Shown here: positions 15,926 to 25,926 of the stretch, one piece after another
Layout of the letters: each line of letters opens with the position of its first letter
Position numbering within the stretch: the stretch's first letter is position 1
NCBI RefSeq assembly: GCF_003363435.1
Contig: NZ_QRCT01000034.1
Span: forward strand, 248,001-312,000
Length of the DNA stretch: 64,000 nt
From: Anaerosacchariphilus polymeriproducens
GTDB taxonomy: Bacteria; Bacillota; Clostridia; Lachnospirales; Lachnospiraceae
Reading direction: 5' to 3'
The notes under the pieces: generated by a model
The model's input: only the letters and a program-made list of their open reading frames with translations
The model's database searches: none
What the model was told of the DNA's origin: nothing
Position numbers and translations under genes: made by a program

Positions 15926-18115
15926 TTAATCTACGCCTCTTTTAAAATGTCCTTTTGTATAATCTTTACAAAATTCTTGTTTGATTTGTTTTTTAAAATA
16001 ATACTGTTGTATATAATCATTTAATATCTGCTCCACTTTTTTCTCTGTCTCAATTGTAAAATGTAAACGTACACTGCCTATGGAAAGTCCCTGAACTTCT
16101 TTTTCATTCCACAGTACCAGAGGTTTGCAGTTATATATTATATTATAACAGAAAGTACACTGATTTTTTATAAAAAATTTATTTTGAAATCGATCTACAA
16201 TAGTTAATTGCTGTTCTTCTTTTTGTGATTTTTTGCAACCATATAAGGTGTTGGAAACGCATTGAGCAGAAATCATTAATGGCAGATAACCATATATAAT
16301 ACATTCACTATTTTCATTTGATCGCCATTTTAATTCCTTTTCATTTAATTCTAGTGGGATTGTATTTTTTATAATAGATTGCTCCATCCAAAATTCTAAT
16401 GCTGATTGATTATATGTGTACATATTATAATCTAATATTATTGTTTTATGGCATTTCGCATTCTTTATAAAACCTATTTCATCTATATTCCTTACTAAAA
16501 ATCCATCTAATTCACAATTTAATAATTTCTCTTTAATTTCGTAAAATTTCTTTCTATGGTATTCTCTAAAAATATAGGGTAATGCCAAATAACATTTCTT
16601 GTCATGGTCATGACATGCTTTTACATAATCATTTAAATCATTCAAACTAATATCTGGTCCCAAAATATTAATATCTAAATATATTCCAGCAATTTCTTTT
16701 TTCTTCAAAATAATAGATAAATATTCTTTTTTTTCTATATAAACATTTATTGTATTGGTACTATTTTTTTTCAATGAGATAAGATCTTTATTTAAAGCCT
16801 TCTTACAAATGTGTTCTTCTGATAAGTTTCTTTTATGATTCTTTAATAATTCATTTTGTATTTTAGAAAGAGCGTTACGTCTTAATTCATTAAGTTTTTG
16901 TATAGGAATGAAGATAGAATTATCCATCTTTATTTCTAACTCTTCAAATTCAAAAGGTGTATTTCCTGTCTTTAATATCTGCTTTCGTATATTTTCTTCA
17001 AGCATGGGCTGCTTTTTTGCAGATTCAACTTTCTCTCCTTTTATACACACTTCAACCCTATTACATTTTAAATCAAATATCATAGGATTATTTTCTGATA
17101 ATCTTAAAAAACCCTTAATTTTTACTTTTAATTCTTTCTGTATATACTTTTCTCTGATTTTTTTTAATAATTCCTTGCCTTCACTTTGATAGCTTGGATT
17201 ATTTATTGTAATCATCTTTGGCCCGTTTTTTTGAATATAATATCCTTTTGTAAATCCTCCTCGGTTTCCAATGTCCAGTAGTTCTTGGTAATCCTTTTGT
17301 TCAACTTGAAAACTCTTATTTGGATTATTTAAATAAGAATCTATATATTTACGATAAATACTTGTTACACCTGCTGCATACTCTGGCTGTTTCATTCTTC
17401 CTTCTATTTTAAAAGAATAAATTCCTGCCTGTATCATTTCCGGTATCATTTCAATCGTGCATAAATCTTTTAAGCTTAATGGATAAATTCCTTTTTCGTT
17501 TTTTGCATCAAATGGAAGCCTGCATGGTTGCGCACATCTTCCACGATTTCCACTTCTGCCTCCTACCATACTACTAAATAAACATTGCCCTGAATAGCAA
17601 TAACATAATGCTCCATGTATAAAACTCTCTATTTCTACATTTGTCTCAATATGAATCTTCTTTATCTCTTCTAAACTCATCTCACGTGCCATTACAATAC
17701 GGTCCACCCCTATTGATTCTAAAAAACGTACACCTTCTACACCTGTTATTGTCATTTGGGTGCTAGCATGAATTGGTAACCCAGGAAACTGATTCTTTAC
17801 ATAATGTAGCACTCCTATATCTTGAATTATAATTCCATCAAGACCTTCTGTGTAGTAAGGTTTTAAATAGGAATATAACTCCTGCATTTCTTTATTTTTT
17901 AATAGGGTATTTACTGTTAAATACAATTTTTTACCATGTAAATGAACATAATCAATTGCCTTTATGACCTCTTCTTCACTGAAGTTCTCTGCATATGCTC
18001 TGGCACCAAATTTGCTTCCACCTATATAAACAGCATCTGCTCCTGCACAAATCACAGCAGTCAAAGCATCAAACGAACCTGCGGGTGCTAACAATTCCAC
18101 TCTTTTCTCTTCCAT
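15926..18115 (-). CDS. U32 family peptidase with DUF3656 C-terminal region
   Basis: A 729-aa protein with a peptidase U32 domain (about 1-310) of the YrbP/RlhA type. It starts VELLAPAGSFDAL, and the core ESFIHGALCYCYSGQC plus GRCAQPCRLPF holds the conserved cysteines that likely bind an Fe-S cluster. A DUF3656-type region follows. Described relatives include collagenase-like proteins and RlhA, which hydroxylates C2501 of 23S rRNA together with ferredoxin-type iron-sulfur supply; the rRNA or tRNA hydroxylation role is more likely than proteolysis. It lies upstream of the SEDS gene by 13 nt and downstream of zapA. Confidence 0.85.
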   Translation of the reverse strand: MEEKRVELLAPAGSFDALTAVICAGADAVYIGGSKFGARAYAENFSEEEVIKAIDYVHLHGKKLYLTVNTLLKNKEMQELYSYLKPYYTEGLDGIIIQDIGVLHYVKNQFPGLPIHASTQMTITGVEGVRFLESIGVDRIVMAREMSLEEIKKIHIETNVEIESFIHGALCYCYSGQCLFSSMVGGRSGNRGRCAQPCRLPFDAKNEKGIYPLSLKDLCTIEMIPEMIQAGIYSFKIEGRMKQPEYAAGVTSIYRKYIDSYLNNPNKSFQVEQKDYQELLDIGNRGGFTKGYYIQKNGPKMITINNPSYQSEGKELLKKIREKYIQKELKVKIKGFLRLSENNPMIFDLKCNRVEVCIKGEKVESAKKQPMLEENIRKQILKTGNTPFEFEELEIKMDNSIFIPIQKLNELRRNALSKIQNELLKNHKRNLSEEHICKKALNKDLISLKKNSTNTINVYIEKKEYLSIILKKKEIAGIYLDINILGPDISLNDLNDYVKACHDHDKKCYLALPYIFREYHRKKFYEIKEKLLNCELDGFLVRNIDEIGFIKNAKCHKTIILDYNMYTYNQSALEFWMEQSIIKNTIPLELNEKELKWRSNENSECIIYGYLPLMISAQCVSNTLYGCKKSQKEEQQLTIVDRFQNKFFIKNQCTFCYNIIYNCKPLVLWNEKEVQGLSIGSVRLHFTIETEKKVEQILNDYIQQYYFKKQIKQEFCKDYTKGHFKRGVD

Positions 18116-18167
18116 AATCTTCCTCGTTTCAAAATTGATATTTTAAATCACAATTACTTCTTACACG

Positions 18168-18202
18168 AAAATAGATTACTCGCTAAGCGTGTAATCTATT
18201 TT
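18168..18202. terminator. Hairpin terminator between zapA and the U32 gene
   Basis: AAATAGATTAC and GTAATCTATTT form an 11-bp stem around an 11-nt loop. Its A/T-rich flanks allow termination in either direction; on the minus strand it lies just past zapA. Confidence 0.7.
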
Positions 18203-18208
18203 TTGATG

Positions 18209-18631
18209 CTATTTCTCTTTTCTTTCAAATAAAACATCTTCTAAAGAAGTTTCGAGCCTTGCTTTGTTCAATTGTAACTCTTTATTTTCCGCTTGGAGTT
18301 CTTTTATGGTTTTTTCTAATTCTTCTGCTCTAATTTGAGCTGAAATAAGCTCATGTTTTAAATCATACCCTTCACGGTCTCTGGATTCAATATCCGTCTC
18401 CAATTTTCCTACTTGACTCTTTGCCTTAAAATAATCATCTGCAATGTTTAGCTGCAATAAGGTTGCTTTCATATCAAACGGTAATCGGTTATAACCATCC
18501 ATTGTTTTTAATTCTGATATTTTATTATTAATATAAGTTGCGACTCTTTGTAAATAATCTTCACTTTCATACCCGCTCAATGTATATACCTTACCGCCAA
18601 TCAAAACTTCAGTATTTGTTTTCTTTGACAT
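18209..18631 (-). CDS. zapA: Cell division protein ZapA
   Basis: FtsZ-ring associated protein (140 aa) that bundles FtsZ filaments. The N-terminal globular domain shows VLIGGKVYTLSGYESEDYLQRVATYINNK, the family signature, and residues about 70-138 form a coiled coil. The tail is longer than in E. coli ZapA but normal for Clostridia. It has its own promoter-like sequence upstream and is followed by a hairpin terminator. Confidence 0.9.
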   Translation of the reverse strand: MSKKTNTEVLIGGKVYTLSGYESEDYLQRVATYINNKISELKTMDGYNRLPFDMKATLLQLNIADDYFKAKSQVGKLETDIESRDREGYDLKHELISAQIRAEELEKTIKELQAENKELQLNKARLETSLEDVLFERKEK

Positions 18632-18709
18632 AGATTAACAACCTTCTTTCTATGTTAATTTCTTTCAACTTTTTGTACCTTTTCTACTTTTTAATACAAT
18701 ATATAGTAC

Positions 18710-18737
18710 ATTATACCTGAATTTCAAATAAAAACAA
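18710..18737 (-). promoter_or_regulatory. Probable promoter of zapA
   Basis: Minus strand: TTGTTT (18737-18732), 16-nt spacer, TATAAT (18715-18710), about 80 nt before the zapA start. Confidence 0.5.
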
Positions 18738-18745
18738 CTATTTTT

Positions 18746-19747
18746 TCAGGATTCTTTAAATGTTAATCCAAAATGTCGATAAGTACCTTCTGTTACAACT
18801 CTACCACGCGGCGTACGATGAATAAATCCATTCTTTATTAAAAAGGGTTCATAAACGTCTTCGATTGTACCAGCATCCTCTCCTATTGCAGCTGCTAAAC
18901 TATCAAGTCCAATTGGCCCTCCATTAAATTTTTCAATCATTGTCAATAAAATAGTTCTGTCTATGTAATCTAATCCCATTTTATCAACATCCAATAAGTC
19001 AAGAGCCAATCGAGCTACTTTCTCACTAATCACACCATCATATTTCACCTGTGCAAAATCTCTTACTCTTTTTAATAAACGATTCGCTAATCTTGGGGTT
19101 CCTCTTGAACGTCTGGCAATTTCCAAGGCTCCGTCTGAATCGATCTCTACTCCTAATACCTCAGCTGATCTTATAATAATTGTTTCAAGCTCGTCCAATT
19201 CATAAAACTCTAATCTATGTATTACACCAAAACGGTCTCGTAACGGTGCAGTTAATAATCCGGCTCTTGTGGTTGCACCTACTAGCGTAAATTGGGGTAA
19301 ATCCAAACGTATGGATCTTGCGGAAGAACCTTTTCCAATCATAATATCGATTGCATAATCTTCCATAGCAGGATACAAAACTTCTTCTACCTGCCTATTT
19401 AGACGATGAATCTCATCTACAAATAATAAATCACCTTCTTGAAGATTATTTAAGATTGCTGCCATTTCACCTGGTTTTGCAATTGCCGGTCCTGAAGTTA
19501 CTTTAATATTTACATTCATTTCAATCGCTATAATACCTGCTAAAGTAGTTTTGCCCAAACCGGGAGGACCATAAAATAATACGTGATCTAACGCTTCATT
19601 CCTTTGTTTTGCAGCTTCGATATAAACTTTTAAATTATCTTTCGCTTTTTTCTGCCCTATATATTCCTCTAAAGATTGAGGTCGAAGACTTTTTTCGATT
19701 TTTATATCCTCTTCTAAAGCTTCCGTTGTAATAATGCGCTTTTTCAT
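18746..19747 (-). CDS. ruvB: Holliday junction branch migration helicase RuvB
   Basis: AAA+ motor (333 aa) that drives branch migration with RuvA. Walker A is GPPGLGKTT, Walker [10 protein letters not shown], and the sensor [10 protein letters not shown] and C-terminal winged helix [19 protein letters not shown] are all present. The start follows ATGGAGG. Last gene of the long proB-to-ruvB run, directly after ruvA. RuvC is absent here, as in most Firmicutes, which use RecU instead. Confidence 0.96.
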   Translation of the reverse strand: MKKRIITTEALEEDIKIEKSLRPQSLEEYIGQKKAKDNLKVYIEAAKQRNEALDHVLFYGPPGLGKTTLAGIIAIEMNVNIKVTSGPAIAKPGEMAAILNNLQEGDLLFVDEIHRLNRQVEEVLYPAMEDYAIDIMIGKGSSARSIRLDLPQFTLVGATTRAGLLTAPLRDRFGVIHRLEFYELDELETIIIRSAEVLGVEIDSDGALEIARRSRGTPRLANRLLKRVRDFAQVKYDGVISEKVARLALDLLDVDKMGLDYIDRTILLTMIEKFNGGPIGLDSLAAAIGEDAGTIEDVYEPFLIKNGFIHRTPRGRVVTEGTYRHFGLTFKES

Positions 19748-19780
19748 AATACCTCCATTTGCTTGTACCTGATTCTAAAT

Positions 19781-20398
19781 CTACATAAAAGATATTTGTT
19801 TTAATGATTCTTTCAAAATTGCTTCTGCATCCATATCTTTTATATTTTTCACTTGTTTAACAGCTTTTATAGCTTCTGCGCTTGTATATCCCAAGGCTAT
19901 TAAAGCCTGTACTGCTTCTGATTTGGCATCTTGTCCATTAACTAACTCTGTATTTTGAAGTTCTTTATTCTCTAATTTTTGCTCGAAAGCATCTTCCAAG
20001 TTTAATTTATCTTTTAATTCTATAATTAACCTCTGGGCTGTTTTTGTTCCTATCCCTGGTGCCTTTGAAATAGTCTTCACATCATCTCCTAATACTGCAA
20101 AACGTAAATCATCAGCAGACAAAGCAGACAGAATACCTAATGCTCCTTTAGGACCGATTCCATTGACCCCTATCAAAAGTTTAAAGATGTTTAGATCATC
20201 TTTGGTTGAAAAACCAAATAATTGTACGGCATCTTCTCTTACATGTAAATAGGTATAAATTTTCGTATCCTCTCCAATTGCCGGCAACATTGATGCTGTT
20301 TGAGTAGATATTTTAATATTATATCCAATCTGATTTGTTTCCATAATAAGTAAATCATCCTGGATATCAATTATTTCTCCTTTTATGTAGGAAATCAT
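19781..20398 (-). CDS. ruvA: Holliday junction DNA helicase subunit RuvA
   Basis: Binds four-way DNA junctions as a tetramer and loads RuvB. The N-terminal OB fold (about 1-65), the tandem HhH region (LIGVNGIGPKGALGILS and APGIGTKTAQRLIIELKDKL) and the C-terminal RuvB-binding helices (AVQALIALGYTSAEAIKAV) are in order. 205 aa is normal. AAAGGAG precedes the start. It is 33 nt upstream of ruvB. Confidence 0.95.
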   Translation of the reverse strand: MISYIKGEIIDIQDDLLIMETNQIGYNIKISTQTASMLPAIGEDTKIYTYLHVREDAVQLFGFSTKDDLNIFKLLIGVNGIGPKGALGILSALSADDLRFAVLGDDVKTISKAPGIGTKTAQRLIIELKDKLNLEDAFEQKLENKELQNTELVNGQDAKSEAVQALIALGYTSAEAIKAVKQVKNIKDMDAEAILKESLKQISFM

Positions 20399-20431
20399 AA
20401 GATTACGCTCCTTTAATATAAAAATTAATAA

Positions 20432-20926
20432 CTATCTAACGATAACTGCTCTGACTCTTGGAACTAATATTTTACCAAGAATTCCAATCAACATTCCGGT
20501 CACTACACCAGAAATTATTAAAATAGGCAGGTAATATGCAATGCTAGCTGTCTCTACTACAAATATTGCTATTAAAATTTGTGCTGCATTATGAAAAATA
20601 CCACCCGCAACACTTACTCCAATTATACTGAATCTATTTGTTCTTTTAAGCAAACTCATTACGATCAGACTAACGATACCTCCAGCTAAACTATAGAGCA
20701 GACTATAAAAATTAGTGAATAAAAAACCAGTTAAAATAATCCGTACGATAGAAACAAGAAAGGCATCTTTTGTTCCGGTAAGATATAAAATGATTAAAAT
20801 CATAATATTAGTCAAGCCCAGCTTTACACCTGGTATACCAAAATAGAAGGGAATTATAGTTTCAATATAGCTCAATATGATTGCACCAGCAGTAAAGACT
20901 CCCAGATATGGTATTTTATTTATCAA
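20432..20926 (-). CDS. Gx transporter / heptaprenyl diphosphate synthase component I family
   Basis: Membrane protein of 164 aa with five or six segments, of the Hpre_diP_synt_I (Gx transporter) family, which resembles small ECF-type S components. The GIPGVKLGLTNIMILIILYLTG segment is typical, as is the GGIFHNAAQILIA helix. The start is a TTG at 20926 behind AGGAGGAATAAT: earlier ATG codons would run into the upstream gene. Usual neighbours are NusG domain II proteins, as here, and a role in quinone or redox membrane biology has been suggested but not shown. Confidence 0.82.
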   Translation of the reverse strand: MINKIPYLGVFTAGAIILSYIETIIPFYFGIPGVKLGLTNIMILIILYLTGTKDAFLVSIVRIILTGFLFTNFYSLLYSLAGGIVSLIVMSLLKRTNRFSIIGVSVAGGIFHNAAQILIAIFVVETASIAYYLPILIISGVVTGMLIGILGKILVPRVRAVIVR

Positions 20927-20936
20927 ATTATTCCTC

Positions 20937-21305
20937 CTATTTAACAACTGCGTCATACTCTTGTTCCTCTTTGGCATGAACTTCGATTACTACTTTATTT
21001 GGAAGACATACGATAGTCTCTTTATCTTTTGAAATTGCTTTTTGATGTACACATAATTTATCAGGACAATTTGCATCTATCATTTTGGCTTTACCATTTT
21101 TTATGACCAAACGATTGATTCCTTCGTTTACACCCTTTATTTCAACATCGATATCATCTTCTAAAGAGTATTGATGAATCACTTTTCCGTCAACAGATAT
21201 CGTTACATAGCTTCCTTCATCTTGTAAAAATTTTGTATGAATAAGCCAGAAAATAGCAGCAATCAATAATATTGTAATAATTAGTATCCAGTCATTTTTT
21301 TTCAT
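20937..21305 (-). CDS. NusG domain II-containing membrane-anchored protein
   Basis: A 122-aa protein with an N-terminal membrane helix (about 5-24) and an exported NusG-II-like beta domain. It contains ANCPDKLCVHQK, with a C-x4-C pair that is conserved in the family and could form a disulfide or bind a cofactor. It is not a transcription factor. It is paired with the Gx transporter downstream (10-nt gap), a recurrent arrangement that may act with the Rnf or other redox systems, an inference. The binding site AAGGAG is farther from the ATG than usual. Confidence 0.8.
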   Translation of the reverse strand: MKKNDWILIITILLIAAIFWLIHTKFLQDEGSYVTISVDGKVIHQYSLEDDIDVEIKGVNEGINRLVIKNGKAKMIDANCPDKLCVHQKAISKDKETIVCLPNKVVIEVHAKEEQEYDAVVK

Positions 21306-21330
21306 AATAATTTTTCTGTTTACTCCTTGA

Positions 21331-22785
21331 CTATATAGCTTTGTCTATCTTTTTTCCAATATAATAAAATCCTTTACATTCAGAAAGCTCCACTTTTATT
21401 ATTTTTCCTAACATGGAAGCATCTCCTTCCAAATGAACCACTGAATTATTACTTAATCTTCCTGAAATCCAGTGTTCTTTTTGCTGATCCAATTCCTCCA
21501 CTAAAACTTCCTGAACTGTCCCTTCTAGCTCCATCGCCTTCTTACCGGCATAATCCTGTATCTCTTTTAATAATCGGTCAAATCTTTCTTTGATTATTTC
21601 AGGAGATACTTGTTCTTCCATGACAGCAGCAGGTGTTCCTGTTCTTTTAGAATAAATAAATGTAAAAGCACTATCATACTTTACTCTTCTAACAACATCA
21701 AGAGTTTCCTCAAAATCTTCTTCTGTTTCTCCAGGAAATCCTACAATGATATCTGTAGTTAGTGCAATATTCGGAACTGCTTTACGAATTTTATCAACTA
21801 AAACCAAATACTGCTCTTTGGTATATTTTCGATTCATTTTCTTCAAGATGTTTGTACTTCCTGATTGGAGTGGTAAATGCAGGTGTGCACAAATTTTTTG
21901 TGATTTACCCATCACATCTATTAATTCATCAGACAAATCTTTTGGATGTGAAGTCATAAATCGTATCCGTTCTAGACCATCAATATTTTCAATTTGTTCT
22001 AATAATCCGGCAAAACTTATTGGATTTTCTAAATTTTTACCATAAGAATTTACATTTTGCCCTAATAGCATTACTTCAATCACACCATCAGCAACTAATT
22101 TTTTGATTTCTGCAATTATATCTTTAGGCGAACGGCTTCGTTCTCTTCCTCTGACATAAGGAACAATGCAATAACTACAGAAATTATTGCAACCGAACAT
22201 AATATTTACACCAGATTTAAACGAGTATTTTCTCTGACTAGGTAAATCTTCTACTATTTTATCGGTATCTTCCCAAATATCGAGCACCATTCGATTCGAT
22301 TCGAGACGAGTAACTATTAATTCTGCAAATTTATAGATATTATGAGTTCCAAAAATCAAATCTACGAATCGATAACTTTTCTTTAATTTTTCTATTACTT
22401 TAGGTTCTTGCATCATACATCCGCAAAGACCAATTAGCATATTAGAATTTTTCCTTTTTAAATTATTTAGAAAACCAAGCCTTCCATATACTCGTTGATT
22501 TGCATTTTCTCTAACGGTACAAGTGTTATATAATACAAAATCAGCTTCTTCTGTCTCTACTTCATGATATCCAATCTGATTTAATATACCCACTAATTTT
22601 TCAGAATCTCTTGCATTCATTTGACACCCAAAGGTATTGACACAAAAAGTCAACGAACGTCCCAATTCTTTTTCTTTTTCCGTAATTAATTTTTTTGCTT
22701 TTGCAATAAAATAATATTGTCTTTCAGGCTCTGTAGCAGGTGCTTCACTTAAAATGTCAATATTTTCTAATTCCGCATCGAACAT
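21331..22785 (-). CDS. miaB: tRNA-2-methylthio-N6-dimethylallyladenosine synthase MiaB
   Basis: Radical SAM methylthiotransferase that adds 2-methylthio to i6A37 in tRNA. The N-terminal UPF0004 domain carries CVNTFGCQMNARDSE, NTCTVRENA and GCMMQ; the radical SAM motif is GCNNFCSYCIVPYVRGRE (C-x3-C-x2-C); the C-terminal TRAM domain follows. Length 484 aa. Start after AAAGGATT. It sits between proA and the NusG-II gene. MiaA and MutL/S are elsewhere. Confidence 0.95.
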   Translation of the reverse strand: MFDAELENIDILSEAPATEPERQYYFIAKAKKLITEKEKELGRSLTFCVNTFGCQMNARDSEKLVGILNQIGYHEVETEEADFVLYNTCTVRENANQRVYGRLGFLNNLKRKNSNMLIGLCGCMMQEPKVIEKLKKSYRFVDLIFGTHNIYKFAELIVTRLESNRMVLDIWEDTDKIVEDLPSQRKYSFKSGVNIMFGCNNFCSYCIVPYVRGRERSRSPKDIIAEIKKLVADGVIEVMLLGQNVNSYGKNLENPISFAGLLEQIENIDGLERIRFMTSHPKDLSDELIDVMGKSQKICAHLHLPLQSGSTNILKKMNRKYTKEQYLVLVDKIRKAVPNIALTTDIIVGFPGETEEDFEETLDVVRRVKYDSAFTFIYSKRTGTPAAVMEEQVSPEIIKERFDRLLKEIQDYAGKKAMELEGTVQEVLVEELDQQKEHWISGRLSNNSVVHLEGDASMLGKIIKVELSECKGFYYIGKKIDKAI

Positions 22786-22812
22786 TATTTTAATCCTTTC
22801 GTTCTTTCATTT

Positions 22813-24057
22813 CTATTCTCGGATTTGACCATTCCCATAAATAATATATTTTGTAGTAGTCAAAGCCAATAGACCCATTGGGCCTCTTGCATGTAATTTT
22901 TGTGTACTAATACCAATTTCAGCTCCAAAACCAAATTCAAATCCATCGGTAAATCTTGTAGAAGCGTTTACATATACAGCAGCTGCATCGATCTCATTCA
23001 GGAACTTCTGTGCATTATGATAGTTTTCAGTAATAATTGCTTCAGAATGCTTTGTATTATAATGATTGATATGTTTGATCGCTTCTTCTATGTCAGCCAC
23101 AGTCTTTACTGAAATAATATAATCTAAATATTCCGTTCCCCAATCTTCTTCTTTTGCTTGAGAAATTGAATTATCCGCTTCTTTTGCTAATTCATCCCCT
23201 CTTATTTCAACGTTCTTTTGATATAATTTTTTTGAAAGCATTGGCATGAATTCTTTTATAACATTTTGATGTAATACTACAGATTCACATGCGTTACATA
23301 CTCCGATTCTCTGTGTTTTCGCATTAAAAATGATTTCTAAAGCCATATTTAAATCAGCAGATTCATCTACGTAAATATGACAATTTCCTGTTCCTGTTTC
23401 AATGACAGGTATCGTACTGTTTTCAACTACTGCTCTGATTAAACCTGAGCCACCTCTTGGAATTAAGACATCTACATATTGATTTAGTTTCATAAATGCG
23501 GTTGCTGTTTCTCTACTTGTATCCTCTATGAGCTGTAGCGCGTCAGCTGACAATCCGCATTCAGAAATTGCATCTCTAAGTATTTTAACAATTGCTTTAT
23601 TAGAATAAATTGCATCACTTCCACCTTTTAATATCACAACATTTCCAGTTTTAAAGCAAAGACCGAAAGCATCAGCAGTCACATTTGGCCTTGATTCATA
23701 AATAATTCCAATGACACCTAATGGTACCCTCTTTTGTCCTATCAAGAGTCCATTGGGTCTGGTTTTCATAGACTCCACATCACCAATTGGATCTTCAAGA
23801 ATAACCAATTGCTTCAAACCTTCTGCCATTTGGGCAATACGTTGTTCTGTTAATAAAAGACGATCTACCAATCCTTGTGCCATATTATTTCTTTTTGCAT
23901 TTTCTATGTCTTTTTCATTTTCTGAAAGTATGTATTTCTGGTTCTCAATTAACTTATTAGCAGCTAAATTTAATACAGTATTTTTCCTATCTGTATCTGC
24001 AACTCTTAACTGTGATTCTACCTGTTTTGCTTTTTCTCCTATTTCATAAAGCTTCAT
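22813..24057 (-). CDS. proA: Gamma-glutamyl phosphate reductase ProA
   Basis: NADPH-dependent reduction of gamma-glutamyl phosphate to glutamate semialdehyde, the second step of proline synthesis. Motifs: [21 protein letters not shown] in the N-domain, the catalytic Cys in [16 protein letters not shown], and [24 protein letters not shown] near the end. 414 aa, normal. Start follows GAAAGGAGAGG. Same run as proB, with two small genes between. Confidence 0.95.
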   Translation of the reverse strand: MKLYEIGEKAKQVESQLRVADTDRKNTVLNLAANKLIENQKYILSENEKDIENAKRNNMAQGLVDRLLLTEQRIAQMAEGLKQLVILEDPIGDVESMKTRPNGLLIGQKRVPLGVIGIIYESRPNVTADAFGLCFKTGNVVILKGGSDAIYSNKAIVKILRDAISECGLSADALQLIEDTSRETATAFMKLNQYVDVLIPRGGSGLIRAVVENSTIPVIETGTGNCHIYVDESADLNMALEIIFNAKTQRIGVCNACESVVLHQNVIKEFMPMLSKKLYQKNVEIRGDELAKEADNSISQAKEEDWGTEYLDYIISVKTVADIEEAIKHINHYNTKHSEAIITENYHNAQKFLNEIDAAAVYVNASTRFTDGFEFGFGAEIGISTQKLHARGPMGLLALTTTKYIIYGNGQIRE

Positions 24058-24106
24058 AATTCCTCTCCTTTCAATTCATTAAAAGAAAATTAAAAGTCAT
24101 TATCGA

Positions 24107-24655
24107 TTAAACAATTAATCTTTTCTCCGTAAGTAACATGTCTGATTTATTATCAAATCTACCTGATTTTATCTTTTCTACTACTTGAAAGTCATAAGCA
24201 AGCGCAATTTTTATTCCTGTTTTATGTGTATTTATATATCTATCATAATAACCTTTACCATAACCGATTCTATTTTTTTTCAAGTCAAAAGCCAAACCAG
24301 GCATTAACATTAATGCATCGTTTTCCATTGCAATATTATTTGTTATCGGTTCTAAAATCCCCATATAACCAGGACTTAATTCCCTAAAATCATTAATATA
24401 AAAAAAACTCATTTTCTTATTGTCTGTTTTGGGAACTGCAATACGTTTGCCATTTTCAAATGCGTGTATCAAAATTTTAGTAGTTACTACTTCCTGATTA
24501 AAATTAATATAGGAATATATACAATTTGCATCCTTATATTCTTGAATACAAATTAATTTTTTCATAATCTGATCGCTCTTATTTTGGATTTCTTCGAATG
24601 ACATTTTCTTTTTTTGTTCTATTATCCTTTTTCTAATTTCCTGCTTTTCTACCAT
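24107..24655 (-). CDS. 5-formyltetrahydrofolate cyclo-ligase
   Basis: Converts 5-formyl-THF to 5,10-methenyl-THF using ATP. The C-terminal signature is clear: MLMPGLAFDLKKNRIGYGKGYYDRYI, with the GxGxGxYDR phosphate loop. About 182 aa. I chose the ATG at 24655 (after AGGTGAG) over a GTG three codons upstream. The gene overlaps the end of the DUF896 gene by 23 nt, so translation is probably coupled. Confidence 0.9.
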   Translation of the reverse strand: MVEKQEIRKRIIEQKKKMSFEEIQNKSDQIMKKLICIQEYKDANCIYSYINFNQEVVTTKILIHAFENGKRIAVPKTDNKKMSFFYINDFRELSPGYMGILEPITNNIAMENDALMLMPGLAFDLKKNRIGYGKGYYDRYINTHKTGIKIALAYDFQVVEKIKSGRFDNKSDMLLTEKRLIV

Positions 24656-24854
24656 ATTTCTCACCTAAATTATCTACTGATCCATCAGGATTTTGTATAT
24701 CTATGTTATTCAACTGACCTCTTAAATTGCTACGTACTAATTCTATATATTCTCTACGTAAATCTGCCTGTTCTTTCCTTTCTTTTGCTGTAAGGCCTTC
24801 AGCCTTGGACTTACGATATAATTCATTAATTCTGGTGATTTTATTTTGATCCAT
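24633..24854 (-). CDS. DUF896 (YnzC-like) protein
   Basis: A 73-aa, charged, helical protein. The signature is INELYRKSKAEGLTAKERKEQADLRREYI, which in YnzC is a two-helix bundle; the SOS-linked YneB operon of Bacillus has a relative. Function is not known. Start at 24854 after AAGGGGA rather than five codons upstream. Placed between proB and the cyclo-ligase in the same run. Confidence 0.88.
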   Translation of the reverse strand: MDQNKITRINELYRKSKAEGLTAKERKEQADLRREYIELVRSNLRGQLNNIDIQNPDGSVDNLGEKYGRKAGN

Positions 24855-24877
24855 ATTTTCCCCTTTCAATTTCTTTT

Positions 24878-25741
24878 TTAATACATATTGTCTTCAATAT
24901 AATCTGCTATATAAAAATCTTCATCTTTATTTGCGAGAAATAAAGAACCATTTTTCTTGCCTTCTATTAATCTGTGAATTACTCTTACATCTTTGCCATT
25001 CGCAATCACCATATCTGCACCGGAAAGTGTTGCGATTTTAGCAGCGGTAAGTTTCGCGGCCATTCCGCCTGAACCAATATCACTTCCTGTAGTATCTTTT
25101 CCCATTTGCAGCAGTTTATCATCAATTTTATCTATAACATCAACAAATTTTGCATTTTTATTTTCTCGAGGATCATCCGTATATAATCCATCAATATCTG
25201 AGAGTAAAATTAATAAATCTGCTCCGATTAATGATGCAACAATTGCTGATAATTGATCGTTATCTCCAAATCTCATTTCATAAGTAGAGACCGTATCATT
25301 TTCATTTACGATTGGAATTGCTCCGACTCGCAATAATTGTTCAAACGTATTTTGAGCATTCTTACGTGCTACATTATCAAGCATAGTATTTTTAGTCATT
25401 AAAACTTGTCCTACAACTTGAGTATACTCTGCAAAAATTTTCTGATATGTCATCATTAATTTCGCCTGGCCAATAGCTGCGCAAGCCTGCTTTATTGAAA
25501 CCTGATCTGGTTTTTCTTTTAATCCTATTGCTTTTCTTCCTACTGCAATTGCTCCCGAACTTACTAATACGACATCTTTTCCCTGATTTCTTAAATCACA
25601 TAATTCTCGTACTAGTTTTTCTAATTTTGTAAAATTTAAATCCCCTGTTATTTTATGATTTAAAGAAGAAGAACCAATCTTAACAACAATTCTTTTTTTG
25701 TCTTTTAATTGTTTCCATTTGTTACATTCTTTTGTTTCCAT
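24878..25741 (-). CDS. proB: Glutamate 5-kinase ProB (no PUA domain)
   Basis: Phosphorylates glutamate at the gamma carboxyl, the first step of proline synthesis. The amino-acid kinase fold shows RIVVKIGSSSLNHK, VLVSSGAIAVG, IVNENDTVSTYEMRFGDNDQLSA and the C-terminal TGSDIGSGGMAAKLTAA. It has 287 aa and lacks the C-terminal PUA domain present in E. coli ProB (367 aa); the short form is common in Clostridia and is probably a full protein. Start after GGAGGAGAAAAG. First gene of the run down to ruvB. Confidence 0.94.
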   Translation of the reverse strand: METKECNKWKQLKDKKRIVVKIGSSSLNHKITGDLNFTKLEKLVRELCDLRNQGKDVVLVSSGAIAVGRKAIGLKEKPDQVSIKQACAAIGQAKLMMTYQKIFAEYTQVVGQVLMTKNTMLDNVARKNAQNTFEQLLRVGAIPIVNENDTVSTYEMRFGDNDQLSAIVASLIGADLLILLSDIDGLYTDDPRENKNAKFVDVIDKIDDKLLQMGKDTTGSDIGSGGMAAKLTAAKIATLSGADMVIANGKDVRVIHRLIEGKKNGSLFLANKDEDFYIADYIEDNMY

Positions 25742-25770
25742 CTTTTCTCCTCCACAAACGCTTACTTTTT

Positions 25771-25800
25771 ATATTACACCATTTCGTATTATTAGTCTAA
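25771..25800 (-). promoter_or_regulatory. Possible promoter of the proB run
   Basis: Minus strand: TTAGAC (25800-25795), 18-nt spacer, TAATAT (25776-25771), about 30 nt before the proB start. Confidence 0.4.
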
Positions 25801-25834
25801 TATTTTTTATAGGAAATGAGCGGTCATATCCAGA

Positions 25835-25863
25835 TTGACAATCTACCTTTGGTTCTGTAAAAT
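25835..25863 (+). promoter_or_regulatory. Promoter of apbE
   Basis: TTGACA, 17-nt spacer, TAAAAT: a near-consensus sigma-A promoter about 64 nt upstream of the apbE start. Confidence 0.75.
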
Positions 25864-25926
25864 ACGTTTATATTACATACTTTTCAATTTGTCTTAGAAA
25901 TTAAATCAAATAATGAGGTGACTTAT

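Noticed and set aside
24878-25741. ProB as a truncated gene
   Set aside because: It is short because the PUA domain is absent, but the kinase domain is complete and ends cleanly; this short form is usual in Clostridia.
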